From Azospirillum brasilense (GTDB lineage Bacteria > Pseudomonadota > Alphaproteobacteria > Azospirillales > Azospirillaceae): 64,000 nt of DNA. The stretch is taken from the NCBI RefSeq assembly GCF_001315015.1, contig NZ_CP012914.1:1302001-1366000 (forward strand), given 5' to 3'. Position numbers and translations under genes: made by a program. Below are positions 1 to 9,312 of the stretch, one piece after another. The notes beneath the pieces are model-generated. The model was given only the letters and a program-made list of their open reading frames with translations. It made no database searches and was not told where the DNA came from. Positions within the stretch are counted from its first letter, which is position 1, and every line of letters begins with the position of its first letter.

Positions 1-1
1 C

Positions 2-391
2 GGCCCGGACGAGGAGGCCGCCCCGCTGGTCGAGGCGGTGGCCGGGCCGCTCGGCCTCACCACGCTGGTCGGGCGGAAGGAGCGGCGCGGCGACCGCGAC
101 GTGACGGTGACTTTGCCCGAAGACGCGCCGCTGGCCGGGCGACCGGTGGTGATCGTCGACGACGTCATCAGCTCCGGCGAGACCATCTTCTCCTGCGCGC
201 GGGCGGCGCGGGCCGCCGGGGCCTTGTCCATCGGGGTGTTCGGGGTTCACGCCCTGTTCGATGCCGCGGTGGCGGCCCGTTTCCAGTCCGAAGGGCTGGG
301 CACGCCGTTGTCCTGCGACGGGGTTCCGCACCCCAGCAACGCCCTGCCGCTCGCCCGGCTGATCGCCGACGCGCTGGCAGCCCCCTGTTGA
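2..391 (+). CDS. PRPP-synthetase-like phosphoribosyltransferase, 3' part
   Basis: This is the C-terminal 129 codons of a gene that begins before the window. It carries a type I phosphoribosyltransferase PRPP-binding loop, VVIVDDVISSGETI, around positions 146-190, with the paired acidic residues and the small residues that grip the ribose phosphate. The text around it (a GPDEEAAP stretch at the left edge, then GRKERRGDRDV and a final APLARLIADAL-like helix) resembles the C-terminal half of ribose-phosphate diphosphokinases more than base-specific salvage enzymes, but it diverges from the housekeeping Prs. It lies 77 bp before a beta-CASP nuclease on the same strand, which suggests a role in handling nucleotides released by RNA decay. 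The exact substrate is not settled. Confidence 0.75.
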   Translation, partial: GPDEEAAPLVEAVAGPLGLTTLVGRKERRGDRDVTVTLPEDAPLAGRPVVIVDDVISSGETIFSCARAARAAGALSIGVFGVHALFDAAVAARFQSEGLGTPLSCDGVPHPSNALPLARLIADALAAPC

Positions 392-468
392 GGATGCCCT
401 GTTGACGGGCCGGTAACCCTTCATCAGGCAGGATAGGGGGACAGGGCACAACAAGGCGGGGTTTCGCC

Positions 469-2076
469 ATGACACTGTCCCTCATCTTCCACGGCGCCGT
501 CGGCACGGTCACCGGTTCCTGCTTCCGCATCCGGACCGGCGACGGCGACCTGCTGATCGACTGCGGCCTGTTCCAGGGCACCAAGACGGTCAAGGAGCTG
601 AATTACCGGCCCTTCCCCTTCAAGCCGTCCGCCGTGAAGGCGGTGCTGCTGACCCACGCACACATCGACCATTCCGGCCTGCTGCCGAAGCTGGTCCGCC
701 AGGGCTTCAAGGGGCGGGTGCACACCACCGCCGGCACCGCCGACCTGTTGGCCTACATGCTGCCCGACAGCGGCTACATCCAGGAGACGGAGGTGGAGCG
801 GCTGAACCGCCGCAACCGCCAGCGCGGGCGCCCGGCGGTGGAGCCGATCTACACCCAGGCCGACGCCCAGGACGCCATCCGCCGCCTGCACGCCGTCGAT
901 TACGGGGAGTGGGTGAAGGTGCTGCCCGGCATCCGCGCCCGCTTCTGGCAGGCCGGGCACATTCTCGGCTCGGCGTCGGTGGAGCTGGAGGTGACGCGCG
1001 GCGCGACGGCTGAAACCATCCTGTTCTCCGGCGACCTTGGGCCGGGCGGCAAGTCCTTCCACGCCGATGCAGAAGGGCCCCCGCGGCCCGACTGGATGGT
1101 GCTGGAAACCACCTACGGCAACCGCGAGCGGGTCGAGGTTGGCGAGGCGGAGCGGCAGGCCCTGCTGCGTGACGAGGTGCGGGCGGCGCTCGCCGCGGGC
1201 GGCCCGCTGCTGATCCCGGCCTTCGCGGTGGAGCGCACGCAGGAGCTTCTCTACGACCTGCACCGGCTGTTCGAGCGCGGCGAGATCCCCTTGGTCGACG
1301 TGTTCCTCGACTCGCCGCTGGCCGACGCGGTCACGGGAGTTTTCCGCCGCCATTTGGGCGATCTCGGCACCGGGGGCGATCCCTTCGCCCGGTCCAACCT
1401 GCACCGCGTGCGCTCCGTCGCGGAAAGCCAGAAACTCAACGCGATCAAAGGCGGCGCCATCATCATGGCGGCCAGCGGCATGTGCGACGCCGGACGCATC
1501 CGTCATCATCTGAAGAACCATCTGTGGCGCCCGGAGGCCACCATCCTGCTGGTCGGCTACCAGGCGCCGGGCACGCTGGGCTACCTGTTGCAGCAGGGGG
1601 TTGCGAACGTCCGCATTCATGGCGAGGAGATCGCGGTGCGCGCCCGTATCCGGTCGCTGGACGTCTATTCCGGTCACGCCGACCGCAGCAGCCTGCTGGC
1701 ATGGGTGGCGGCACGGCAGGGGGTGAAGCACGGCCTGTTCCTGGTGCATGGCGAGGAAGAGGCCCGTGCCGGTCTGCGCGACGCGCTGGTCCGTCGCGGC
1801 TGGGACCCGGCGCTGATCCGCCTGCCCGAGTTGGACGAGGTGGCCGACCTGACGGCCGCCGTCCCGGCACAGGCGCCGGCAACGACCGAGGGTGGCCCGC
1901 CGCGGCTGGAGCCGGAAGCGGTGACCGCCGGGCGGGACTGGCACAACCGCTATGCCGCCTTCCTGCTGGACCTGCACCGGGCGCTGGACGCGGCATCCGA
2001 CGACGCGGCGCGGGAGGCGCTGCTCCGCAGGGTGGGCGACCGCCTGCCGCAGGCGGAGGGGCCGCCGACGGGATGA
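469..2076 (+). CDS. beta-CASP metallo-beta-lactamase-fold RNA nuclease
   Basis: The 535-residue product is a metallo-beta-lactamase fold protein of the RNA-processing (CPSF73/YSH1-like, beta-CASP) group. The zinc signature HAHIDH is at residues 63-68, further metal ligands lie in GHILGSA and FSGDLG, and the C-terminal motif YSGHAD closes the site as in RNA-specific members. The beta-CASP cap lies between, around residues 210-370, and includes ASGMCDAGRI. The last 90 residues are an extra tail not needed for catalysis. The family cuts or trims RNA; the direction of action here cannot be read from sequence. It follows a PRPP-synthetase-like gene and precedes a small unknown gene. A separate RNase J is encoded at 51659, so this is not the main one. 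Confidence 0.85.
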   Translation: MTLSLIFHGAVGTVTGSCFRIRTGDGDLLIDCGLFQGTKTVKELNYRPFPFKPSAVKAVLLTHAHIDHSGLLPKLVRQGFKGRVHTTAGTADLLAYMLPDSGYIQETEVERLNRRNRQRGRPAVEPIYTQADAQDAIRRLHAVDYGEWVKVLPGIRARFWQAGHILGSASVELEVTRGATAETILFSGDLGPGGKSFHADAEGPPRPDWMVLETTYGNRERVEVGEAERQALLRDEVRAALAAGGPLLIPAFAVERTQELLYDLHRLFERGEIPLVDVFLDSPLADAVTGVFRRHLGDLGTGGDPFARSNLHRVRSVAESQKLNAIKGGAIIMAASGMCDAGRIRHHLKNHLWRPEATILLVGYQAPGTLGYLLQQGVANVRIHGEEIAVRARIRSLDVYSGHADRSSLLAWVAARQGVKHGLFLVHGEEEARAGLRDALVRRGWDPALIRLPELDEVADLTAAVPAQAPATTEGGPPRLEPEAVTAGRDWHNRYAAFLLDLHRALDAASDDAAREALLRRVGDRLPQAEGPPTG

Positions 2077-2162
2077 ACGGCCTGCCCACGGTCGGGCGGC
2101 GCATGCTATAGATCGGTGATGGCGGATTGGTGACGGCTACGAAACAAAAGGGTGACGGTGCG

Positions 2163-2669
2163 ATGGGGAAGGTGGCGAACATCGTGGTCCAGATGGCGCG
2201 GAAGCTGACCGACGACAACGCCCGGCTGGGCCGTGTTCGCAACGCCGGCAAGCCCAAGACCTTTCCCCATTTCCGGGAGATCCGGAACGCGTACCTGGAC
2301 ATCCAGGGATTGGTCTTCTCCATCCAGGAGCGGTTGCAGGAGGCGGGGGACGAACTGCCCTCCAACTTTCCGCAATGGGTGATCCGGCAGAAGCTGACCG
2401 CCATCGCCCATTTCACCGACATCAGTTACGCCTTCGTCAGCGACCCGCCCCTGGCGCTGACCAGTTCGCTCGGCGCCTTCGATGTGCTTCAGGCGGAGCA
2501 GAAGGCCTTTTCGGAAACGCTGAACGCCTTCGACATGATGCTGATGGAAGCGGGCATCGACGACAAGACCGCCGACGAGTTGGACGCCACCCGCACGAAG
2601 ATCGAGCAGATCCTGGGTATGATCGAGACGCTTCTGGAGAACAGCCCCAAGGTGCTGCAGGAGTTCTGA
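2163..2669 (+). CDS. small protein of unknown function
   Basis: I do not recognise this 168-residue product. It is rich in charged and helical segments, has no signal peptide or membrane segment, and looks like a soluble all-alpha protein. The start at the ATG of 2163 gives MGKVANIV; an in-frame TTG at 2127 would add 12 residues, and neither has a strong ribosome binding site. Codon choice has the high third-position GC of its neighbours, supporting real coding. It lies 86 bp after the beta-CASP nuclease gene on the same strand and may share its transcript. An overlapping reverse-strand open frame shows no recognisable protein and was not preferred. Confidence 0.7.
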   Translation: MGKVANIVVQMARKLTDDNARLGRVRNAGKPKTFPHFREIRNAYLDIQGLVFSIQERLQEAGDELPSNFPQWVIRQKLTAIAHFTDISYAFVSDPPLALTSSLGAFDVLQAEQKAFSETLNAFDMMLMEAGIDDKTADELDATRTKIEQILGMIETLLENSPKVLQEF

Positions 2670-2850
2670 GCGCCGTCGCACGCGAAGGGCGATTGCGCAA
2701 ATATTTATACGCTTTCCGCACGGCCACATTCTGGTTAAGGTCTACCGGCGCGCGTCGTCTCCTCCGGCGGGTTCCGGGCGGACGGCATGGGCGGCATGGG
2801 CGCCCCGGGCGGGCGCCGCAGGCGGCGTGACAGGCAGCTTCGGTACGGCC

Positions 2851-5637
2851 ATGCAGAGGTCTTCAAGCCCCGATCCGATCGACCTCGCGCCCAGCGGGTC
2901 CGCCACGGATTCGGTGGCTTTTCCGAAGCGTCTTCCCTTGCTGGCCCTGCTGGCCGCCCTTCTCCTGACCGCCTTGGCTTGGCACGACACCCGGCAGCGC
3001 GTTGCCGCGGACGCCGAAAGCCGCTTCGCCCTGCGGGTGGAAGAACTGCACCGACGGTTCGAGAACCAGATCCAGGTTTATGTCCAGGTGACGCGCTCCG
3101 CCGCCGCCCTTTTCACCGCCTATCCGGAAGTGAAAAGGGCAGAATGGAACCGCTTCGTGGACGGGCTGCACCTTGCGGAGCGCTTCCCAGGCATCACCAC
3201 CGTCGCCTTCGCACGGGTCGCCGACCAATGGACGAGCCCGGAGTTGGTGACGGAAGCCCGGATGGACGGGCTGCGAAACTTCCGAATCTGGCCGGAAGCG
3301 ACCGGCCCGGTCCGGCTCGTCACCCTTTACGCCGCCCCGGTCAACGAACGCACCCTGCGCACGCTCGGCTACGACCTGCTGTCGGAACCGGTCCGTCGCG
3401 CCGCCGCGGAGCAGACGCGGGACAGCGGCGAACCGGCGGTGACCCGTGCCGTCGCCCTGCAACTCGACGAGGGTGATTCCTCGCCGCCCGCCTTCATCGT
3501 GTTCCAGGCCGTTTATCGCGACGGGCTGAGCCCCGCCACGCAGGAGCAGCGGCGGGCGACTCTCGCCGGGCTGGTGATGACACCGATCCACGTCGCTCCG
3601 CTGGCCGAATCCGTGTTCGGACGGATGAACGACGTCGCCGTGACGGTGTTCGAAGGGCGGCGGGAGTTTCCATTCTACCGCAGCCGCCCGGAGCCGTCGG
3701 AGCAGCCTCTGCTGACGGCGACCCGGGACGTCACGCTGGGCAGCCGCGTCTGGTCGGTCCGGTACGAAAGCCGCTCAAGCTTCGAGGATGGGGTGGACAG
3801 CTGGAAGCCGATGCTGGTCCTGGCGGCGGGGCTGTCGCTCAGCGTTCTGTTGTCCACCCTGCTGTGGGCGCTGGCCGCGACGCGCGACCGGGCGCTGGTG
3901 ATCGCCGGGCGCATCACCGCCTCGCTGCGCCGTCGCGAGACGGAACTGGATCTGCTGTTCAACCAGGCGCCGCTGGGCATCGCCCTGATCGGGCCGGACG
4001 CCAAGATCACCGATTGCAACCCGGCCTTCGCCCGTGCGGTCGGGGTGGGGCGCGACGGGCTGATCGGAATCGACGTGAAGCTGCGCGCCCAGGATCCGGC
4101 GGTGGTCGCCGCCATCGACTCCGCCATCGCCGGAGAGAGCGTGCGGCTGGAGGTCGACCGGCTGCTTCTGGCCGGCGGTCGGCACAGCCATTTCTCGCTT
4201 CACCTCCAGCCGGTGTCCACCCCCGGCGACCCGCCCTTCGTCATGGCCTTCGTGGAGGACATCGGCGACAAGCGGCGGGCCGAACAGCACATTCACTATC
4301 TGGCCCATTACGATCCTTTGACCGGCCTGCCCAACCGCGTCCTGCTGTTCGACCGCATCGCGCAAGCCGCCCGCGAGACGCGGCGCGACGGTGGCAAGGT
4401 CGCCGTCCTGTTCATCGATCTGGATCGCTTCAAGGTCATCAACGACAGCCTGGGCCATTCCTTCGGCGACGAGGTGCTGCGGTCGGTGGCGCGGCGTCTG
4501 CATGGCGGGATGCGGCCGACGGACACGGTAGGCCGGCTGGGCGGCGACGAATTCCTGATCGTCGTCCCGGCCATCCGCAAGCCGGAGGAGGCCGCCGCGG
4601 TGGCGGAGAGGGTGCTGGCTCAGCTCGCCGCACCCTTCGCCATCGGCGGGCGGAATTTCGTGGTGTCGCCCAGCATCGGCATCAGCCTGTTTCCCGACGA
4701 CGCGGAGGATGCGGAGGGTCTGATCCGCTGCGCGGACATCGCGATGTACAACGCCAAGGACGCCGGACGGAACGCCTACCGCTTCGTGACGCGCGAGATG
4801 GGCGCGCGGTCCCGCGAACGTCTGGATCTGGAAGCGGCGCTCCGCCGCGCCCTGCAGAACCGGGAGCTGTTCCTGGTCTACCAGCCGCAGCTGCGCATTT
4901 CCGACGATCTCGTGGTCGGGGTGGAGGCCCTTTTGCGCTGGCGCCACCCGGAAGCCGGTCTCATCATGCCCAACCGCTTCCTGCCCGTGGCCGAGGAAAC
5001 CGGCCTGATCCAGGCCATTGGCGACTGGGTGCTGGACGAGGTGTGCGCCCAGATCCGCCGCTGGCGCGACCAGATCGGACTGACGGTGCCGATCGCCGTG
5101 AACGTCTCCGCCCAGCAGTTCCGCGATGGGCAGCTTCCCGCCAAGGTGGCCACGGCGCTCGACCGCAATGGCCTCCAGGGCTGGGAGCTGGAGATCGAGG
5201 TGACCGAGGGCACGCTGATCGACGATGTTCCCTCGGCCATCGCGACGTTGCGCGCGCTGAAGCAGCGCGGGTGTCTGATCGCGCTGGATGATTTCGGCAC
5301 CGGTTACTCTTCGCTCAACTACCTGCACCGTTTCCCGATCGACAAGCTGAAGATCGATCGGTCCTTCATCCACGATCTGGAGCAGGACGGTGCCGGCGAC
5401 TCGATCCCGCGCGCCATCGTCGGGCTGGGCCGCAGCCTGGGCCTGTCGGTGGTCGCCGAGGGTGTGGAGACGGAGGCGCAGCTCCAGCTCCTGCGCAGCC
5501 TCAAATGCGAGAGTTTCCAGGGCTATCTGTTCAGCCGCCCGGTCCTGGCGGAGGAACTGGAACCGATCCTGGCGCTGCGTGCCGCCCGCGGCCACCACGC
5601 TTCGAAAGCGGAGCCGATGGCGAGGGAGCCGGTGTAG
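2851..5637 (+). CDS. membrane CHASE-PAS-GGDEF-EAL cyclic-di-GMP protein
   Basis: The product, about 928 residues, should make and break cyclic di-GMP at the inner membrane. Membrane helices at residues 28-44 and 321-343 bracket a periplasmic CHASE-type sensor. A PAS domain follows (about 375-470). The diguanylate cyclase domain has an intact GGDEF at 564-568, with an RxxD inhibitory site (RPTD) five residues ahead of it. The phosphodiesterase domain has EAL at 692-694, NVSAQQF, DDFGTG at 813, KIDRSF and AEGVET, so all usual catalytic motifs are present and both activities are possible. Start: the ATG at 2851 is chosen, an in-frame GTG at 2827 is possible, and neither has a clear ribosome site. 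It stands alone and converges on the next gene with a 6-bp gap. Confidence 0.92.
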   Translation: MQRSSSPDPIDLAPSGSATDSVAFPKRLPLLALLAALLLTALAWHDTRQRVAADAESRFALRVEELHRRFENQIQVYVQVTRSAAALFTAYPEVKRAEWNRFVDGLHLAERFPGITTVAFARVADQWTSPELVTEARMDGLRNFRIWPEATGPVRLVTLYAAPVNERTLRTLGYDLLSEPVRRAAAEQTRDSGEPAVTRAVALQLDEGDSSPPAFIVFQAVYRDGLSPATQEQRRATLAGLVMTPIHVAPLAESVFGRMNDVAVTVFEGRREFPFYRSRPEPSEQPLLTATRDVTLGSRVWSVRYESRSSFEDGVDSWKPMLVLAAGLSLSVLLSTLLWALAATRDRALVIAGRITASLRRRETELDLLFNQAPLGIALIGPDAKITDCNPAFARAVGVGRDGLIGIDVKLRAQDPAVVAAIDSAIAGESVRLEVDRLLLAGGRHSHFSLHLQPVSTPGDPPFVMAFVEDIGDKRRAEQHIHYLAHYDPLTGLPNRVLLFDRIAQAARETRRDGGKVAVLFIDLDRFKVINDSLGHSFGDEVLRSVARRLHGGMRPTDTVGRLGGDEFLIVVPAIRKPEEAAAVAERVLAQLAAPFAIGGRNFVVSPSIGISLFPDDAEDAEGLIRCADIAMYNAKDAGRNAYRFVTREMGARSRERLDLEAALRRALQNRELFLVYQPQLRISDDLVVGVEALLRWRHPEAGLIMPNRFLPVAEETGLIQAIGDWVLDEVCAQIRRWRDQIGLTVPIAVNVSAQQFRDGQLPAKVATALDRNGLQGWELEIEVTEGTLIDDVPSAIATLRALKQRGCLIALDDFGTGYSSLNYLHRFPIDKLKIDRSFIHDLEQDGAGDSIPRAIVGLGRSLGLSVVAEGVETEAQLQLLRSLKCESFQGYLFSRPVLAEELEPILALRAARGHHASKAEPMAREPV

Positions 5638-5643
5638 CGGCGG

Positions 5644-6813
5644 TTAGCGCGGAAAGGTCACCATCCCCTCTTCCGCGGCCTGCCAAGCCGGCTTCGCGTT
5701 GTGGCCTATGGTGCGCTGCTCCTCGTCCATCCGGTCCCTGTGCTGCCGCATCGACCTGCGGTGGCGGTTCAGCCCGGCTGCGTCGCCGTCGCCCAACCCG
5801 CCGTCGTCCCGCAGCCAGCCGCGGGCCATCGCCGTCCCGGCCAAAATCCCGAAACCGGCGACCACCGCGGCGGTGAGCCAAGGGTGCATCCGCGCCTCCG
5901 TGTAGAGGCTGGTTTCACGCACGTAGCGATGCCGGCCGGCGCGTTCCCGCCCGTCGTCGCCGTGGCTATGCAGGGCGTCGTTGCGCGGGCGGAGCGGCCC
6001 GCCGGAGCGGATGACGCGCGGCAGGGTCCGTTCCATGATTCGGTCGGTGAGCCGCGGCGCGAAGGTTTCCGCCAGCGCGAACAGCTTGGCGCCGCCGCCG
6101 ACATAGAGGTCGCGCATCGGCCGGCGGGCGCAATGCAGGATGGCCTTCGCCACGACCTCCGGCGCGTAGACCGGGGGCGGGTTGCTCGGCTCCGCGTCCA
6201 GCAGGTTCAGGGCGTGGTCCTCGTACAGGCTGTCGACCGCCGCCGGCTTGATCAGGCTGACCGAGATGGGCGAGCCCTCGGCCTCCAACTCCATGCGCAA
6301 CGCGTCGGTGAAGCCCTTCACGGCGTGCTTGGTGGCGACATAGGCGCCCTGGAGCGGGATGGCGCGGTCGGACAGCACGCTGCCGATGTTGATCAGCGCC
6401 CCGCCGTTCCGCCTCAGATGGGGGATGGCCGCCTGCGAGCCGTTGACCACGCCCCAGTAGTTCGTCTCGAACAGGCGGCGGTGGTCGTCCGGGGCGGTGT
6501 CCAGGAGCTTGCCGATGATCGCCACGCCGGCGTTGTTCACCCATGTGTCGATCCGGCCATAGCTGCGGACCGCCGTGTCGGCCACCCGCCGCAGGGCGTC
6601 GGGGTCGGCCACGTCGGCGACGCAGTGGATCGCGTCCCCGCCTTCGGCGCGGATATCCTCCGCTGCCTGGGCGAGCGCGTTGCGGTCGCGGGCGGCCAGG
6701 ACGACCTTCGCGCCCTGCCGAGCGGCCATGCGGGCGGTGACCAGCCCGATGCCGCTCGACGCGCCGGTGATGACGATCACCTGCTCGTCAATGGGTTTGA
6801 GCCGCGGTTGCAT
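5644..6813 (-). CDS. short-chain dehydrogenase/reductase with C-terminal membrane helix
   Basis: This 389-residue protein belongs to the classical short-chain dehydrogenases. The nucleotide-binding TGASSGIG is at residues 16-23, NNAG follows in the middle of the fold, and the catalytic YxxxK appears as YVATK. After the normal 250-residue domain there is a long C-terminal part with a hydrophobic stretch (LTAAVVAGFGILAGTAMA) and a charged tail, so the enzyme is probably tethered to the membrane. The ATG at 6813 has a GGAGG site just upstream; longer readings run into the divergent egtB promoter region and are not supported. The substrate is unknown. The family oxidises or reduces alcohols, sugars or lipids with NAD(P). 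Confidence 0.85.
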   Translation of the reverse strand: MQPRLKPIDEQVIVITGASSGIGLVTARMAARQGAKVVLAARDRNALAQAAEDIRAEGGDAIHCVADVADPDALRRVADTAVRSYGRIDTWVNNAGVAIIGKLLDTAPDDHRRLFETNYWGVVNGSQAAIPHLRRNGGALINIGSVLSDRAIPLQGAYVATKHAVKGFTDALRMELEAEGSPISVSLIKPAAVDSLYEDHALNLLDAEPSNPPPVYAPEVVAKAILHCARRPMRDLYVGGGAKLFALAETFAPRLTDRIMERTLPRVIRSGGPLRPRNDALHSHGDDGRERAGRHRYVRETSLYTEARMHPWLTAAVVAGFGILAGTAMARGWLRDDGGLGDGDAAGLNRHRRSMRQHRDRMDEEQRTIGHNAKPAWQAAEEGMVTFPR

Positions 6814-6994
6814 GGGTGCCGTTCCTCCATCGTTCGATTGTCGCAATGCGTGCGTCATCCGCTGTGAACAGACGGTCCGGCGGAGCGTTGCTGCGGGGCG
6901 GTGCGTCCGGGCCACTCCGAAAGGAGGGTTGGCGGGCCAACGAAGCGGCACAGCTTTACCGGAACCTGTCAGGCGGGGGAGGGAAACAGCGCCC

Positions 6995-8260
6995 ATGCTC
7001 AAAACAGCCGCCAAAGCCGGCGGACTCGCCGACCGTTTCCGCCGGGTGCGCGCCACCTCGGCGGAACTGGCCGTCGGGCTGTCGCCGGAGGATCAGGTGG
7101 TGCAGTCCATGCCGGACGCCAGCCCGGTCAAATGGCATCTGGCCCACACGACGTGGTTCTTCGAAACCTTTCTGCTGATCCCGAATCTGACGGGTTACCG
7201 GCCCTTCGATCCGGCCTTCGGCTATCTCTTCAACTCCTACTACGAGGCCGTCGGCGCCCGCCATCCGCGGCCCCGGCGCGGCCTGTTGACGCGGCCCGGC
7301 ATGGCCGAGGTGGCGGCCTACCGCGACCATGTGGACGCCGCCATGCTGACCCTGCTGGAGCGTGGCGACGCCGAACGGCTGGCTCCTCTGGTGACGCTTG
7401 GCCTCGCTCACGAGGAGCAGCATCAGGAACTGATCCTGATGGACCTGCTGCACCTGTTCTCCTGCAACCCGGTCGCGCCGGCCTACCGGCCCTACCGCCC
7501 GGCCTTGCGCGGCCCCGCCCATGAGGGGCGTTGGATCGCGGTGGACGGCGGTATCGTCGCGGTGGGTCATGGCCATGAGGGGGGCGGGGAGGGCTTCGCC
7601 TTCGACAACGAGGGGCCGCGGCACGAGGTGCTGCTGCGCCCCTTCCGGTTGTTCTCCCGCGCGGTGACCAACGGGGAGTGGCGGGCCTTTATCGAAGACG
7701 GCGGCTACCGCAACCCGGCGCTCTGGCTGTCCGATGGCTGGGCCACGGTCAACGCCGAGGGGTGGGAGGCGCCGGCCTACTGGCGGCGCGGCGAGGACGG
7801 CGGCTGGCGGGAGTTCACCCTGCTTGGCGAGCATCCGCTGGACGAGGACGCTCCGGTCTGCCACGTCGGCTTCTACGAGGCTGACGCCTTCGCCCGCTGG
7901 GCCGGCAAGCGCCTGCCGACGGAGGCCGAGTGGGAGACCGCTGCCGCTGGCATTCCCGCCACCGGCAACACGCTGGGCAGCGGATTGCTGCGTCCGGCGG
8001 CGGCGGCGGGCGAGGGGTTTGCCCAAATGTTCGGCGATGTCTGGGAATGGACGGCCAGCGCCTACAGCGGCTACCCGGGCTTTCGTCCCGCTGTCGGGGC
8101 GGTCGGCGAATACAACGGCAAGTTCATGGCCAACCAGTATGTGCTGCGCGGCGGATGCTGCGCCACGCCGGACGGCCATGCCCGCGCCACCTACCGGAAT
8201 TTCTTCTACCCGCACCAACGCTGGATGTTCAGCGGCGTGCGCCTCGCGGAGGACGCTTGA
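6995..8260 (+). CDS. egtB: ergothioneine biosynthesis sulfoxide synthase EgtB
   Basis: EgtB is the iron enzyme that joins a thiol donor to trimethylhistidine (hercynine) and oxidises the sulfur. The 421-residue product has the two expected domains: an N-terminal DinB-like bundle with HLAHTTWFFE and the iron motif HxxxHxE (His139, His143, Glu145), then a C-terminal formylglycine-generating-enzyme fold with KRLPTEAEWE, GDVWEWT and VLRGGCCATP. The ATG at 6995 is preceded by a purine-rich GGGGGAGGG. The stop overlaps the egtD start by one base, so the two are translationally coupled. No glutamate-cysteine ligase (EgtA) or amidohydrolase (EgtC) is nearby, so cysteine itself may be the donor; that is inference. 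Confidence 0.93.
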   Translation: MLKTAAKAGGLADRFRRVRATSAELAVGLSPEDQVVQSMPDASPVKWHLAHTTWFFETFLLIPNLTGYRPFDPAFGYLFNSYYEAVGARHPRPRRGLLTRPGMAEVAAYRDHVDAAMLTLLERGDAERLAPLVTLGLAHEEQHQELILMDLLHLFSCNPVAPAYRPYRPALRGPAHEGRWIAVDGGIVAVGHGHEGGGEGFAFDNEGPRHEVLLRPFRLFSRAVTNGEWRAFIEDGGYRNPALWLSDGWATVNAEGWEAPAYWRRGEDGGWREFTLLGEHPLDEDAPVCHVGFYEADAFARWAGKRLPTEAEWETAAAGIPATGNTLGSGLLRPAAAAGEGFAQMFGDVWEWTASAYSGYPGFRPAVGAVGEYNGKFMANQYVLRGGCCATPDGHARATYRNFFYPHQRWMFSGVRLAEDA

Positions 8261-9234
8261 TGACCGCAATTTCCGCCGCCCGCGCCCATCTCGCGCAGGG
8301 GCCGGCGCAGGACGACGTGTTCCTGTCCGACGTGCTGGAGGGTCTGTCCCGCCCGGACAAGAGCCTGCCCTGCAAGTACTTCTACGACGCCGAGGGCTCG
8401 GCGCTGTTCGACGCCATCTGCACGCTCGACGAATATTACCCGACGCGGACCGAGACCGCCCTGCTGCAAGCCCGTGCGGACGAGATCGCCGGTCTGGCCG
8501 GGCGCGGCGCCACCCTGGTGGAGCTGGGCAGCGGGTCGAGCGTCAAGGTGCGCATCCTGCTTGATGCGCTGGACGCGCCGGCCATGTATGTGCCGGTGGA
8601 CATCAGCCGCGACCACCTGATCGCCGCCGCCGCCCGGCTGGCCGGCGACTACCCGGCGGTGACGGTGGTGCCGGTGGCCGCCGATTATGTGCGGGGCTTC
8701 GCCCTGCCACGGGGCGCCGCGCCGGAACGGACGATGGCCTTCTTTCCCGGCAGCACCATCGGCAATTTCCGGCCCGCCGAGGCGATGACCTTCCTGGACA
8801 CGCTCGGGCGGCGGCTCGGGGCCGGGGCGCGGCTGCTGATCGGCGTGGACCTGCGCAAGGACCCTGCGGTGCTGGAGGCCGCCTACGACGACGCCCGCGG
8901 GGTGACGGCCGCCTTCAACATGAACCTGCTGGCCCGCATCAACCGGGAACTGGACGGCACCTTCGACCTGGACCGCTTCGCCCACATGGCCCGTTACGAC
9001 ACCGCACGAGGGCGGATCGAGATGCATCTGCGCAGCCTGGACGACCAGACTGCCCATGTCGCCGGTCATCCCATACGCTTTGCCCGCGGCGAGACGATCC
9101 ACACCGAGAATTCCTACAAATACTCCGTGTCCGGCTTCCGCCGCCTCGCCGCCCGCGCGGGCTGGCGCACGGAGCGGAGCTGGACCGACGAGAATCGGCT
9201 GTTCAGCCTGCACTGGATGGTTCGGCATGGCTGA
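8260..9234 (+). CDS. egtD: L-histidine N-alpha-methyltransferase EgtD
   Basis: EgtD trimethylates histidine with three S-adenosylmethionine molecules to give hercynine, the first step of ergothioneine synthesis. The 324-residue length is normal. Family features include the N-terminal LPCKYFYDAEGSALFD block, the SAM-binding VELGSGSSVK near residues 87-96, PVDIS, and FFPGSTIGNF. The ENSYKYS segment near the C-terminus, which lines the histidine pocket in this family, is intact. The start ATG overlaps the egtB stop in an ATGA, so the order is second enzyme first. A 78-bp gap separates it from the hemerythrin gene. Confidence 0.93.
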   Translation: MTAISAARAHLAQGPAQDDVFLSDVLEGLSRPDKSLPCKYFYDAEGSALFDAICTLDEYYPTRTETALLQARADEIAGLAGRGATLVELGSGSSVKVRILLDALDAPAMYVPVDISRDHLIAAAARLAGDYPAVTVVPVAADYVRGFALPRGAAPERTMAFFPGSTIGNFRPAEAMTFLDTLGRRLGAGARLLIGVDLRKDPAVLEAAYDDARGVTAAFNMNLLARINRELDGTFDLDRFAHMARYDTARGRIEMHLRSLDDQTAHVAGHPIRFARGETIHTENSYKYSVSGFRRLAARAGWRTERSWTDENRLFSLHWMVRHG

Positions 9235-9312
9235 CCCCCTTTGGCACCGGGAACACCATATCCGGGGCAGGGTTGAGTCCCGTCGAGACACCGCAACAAC
9301 GGGACAGGACCG

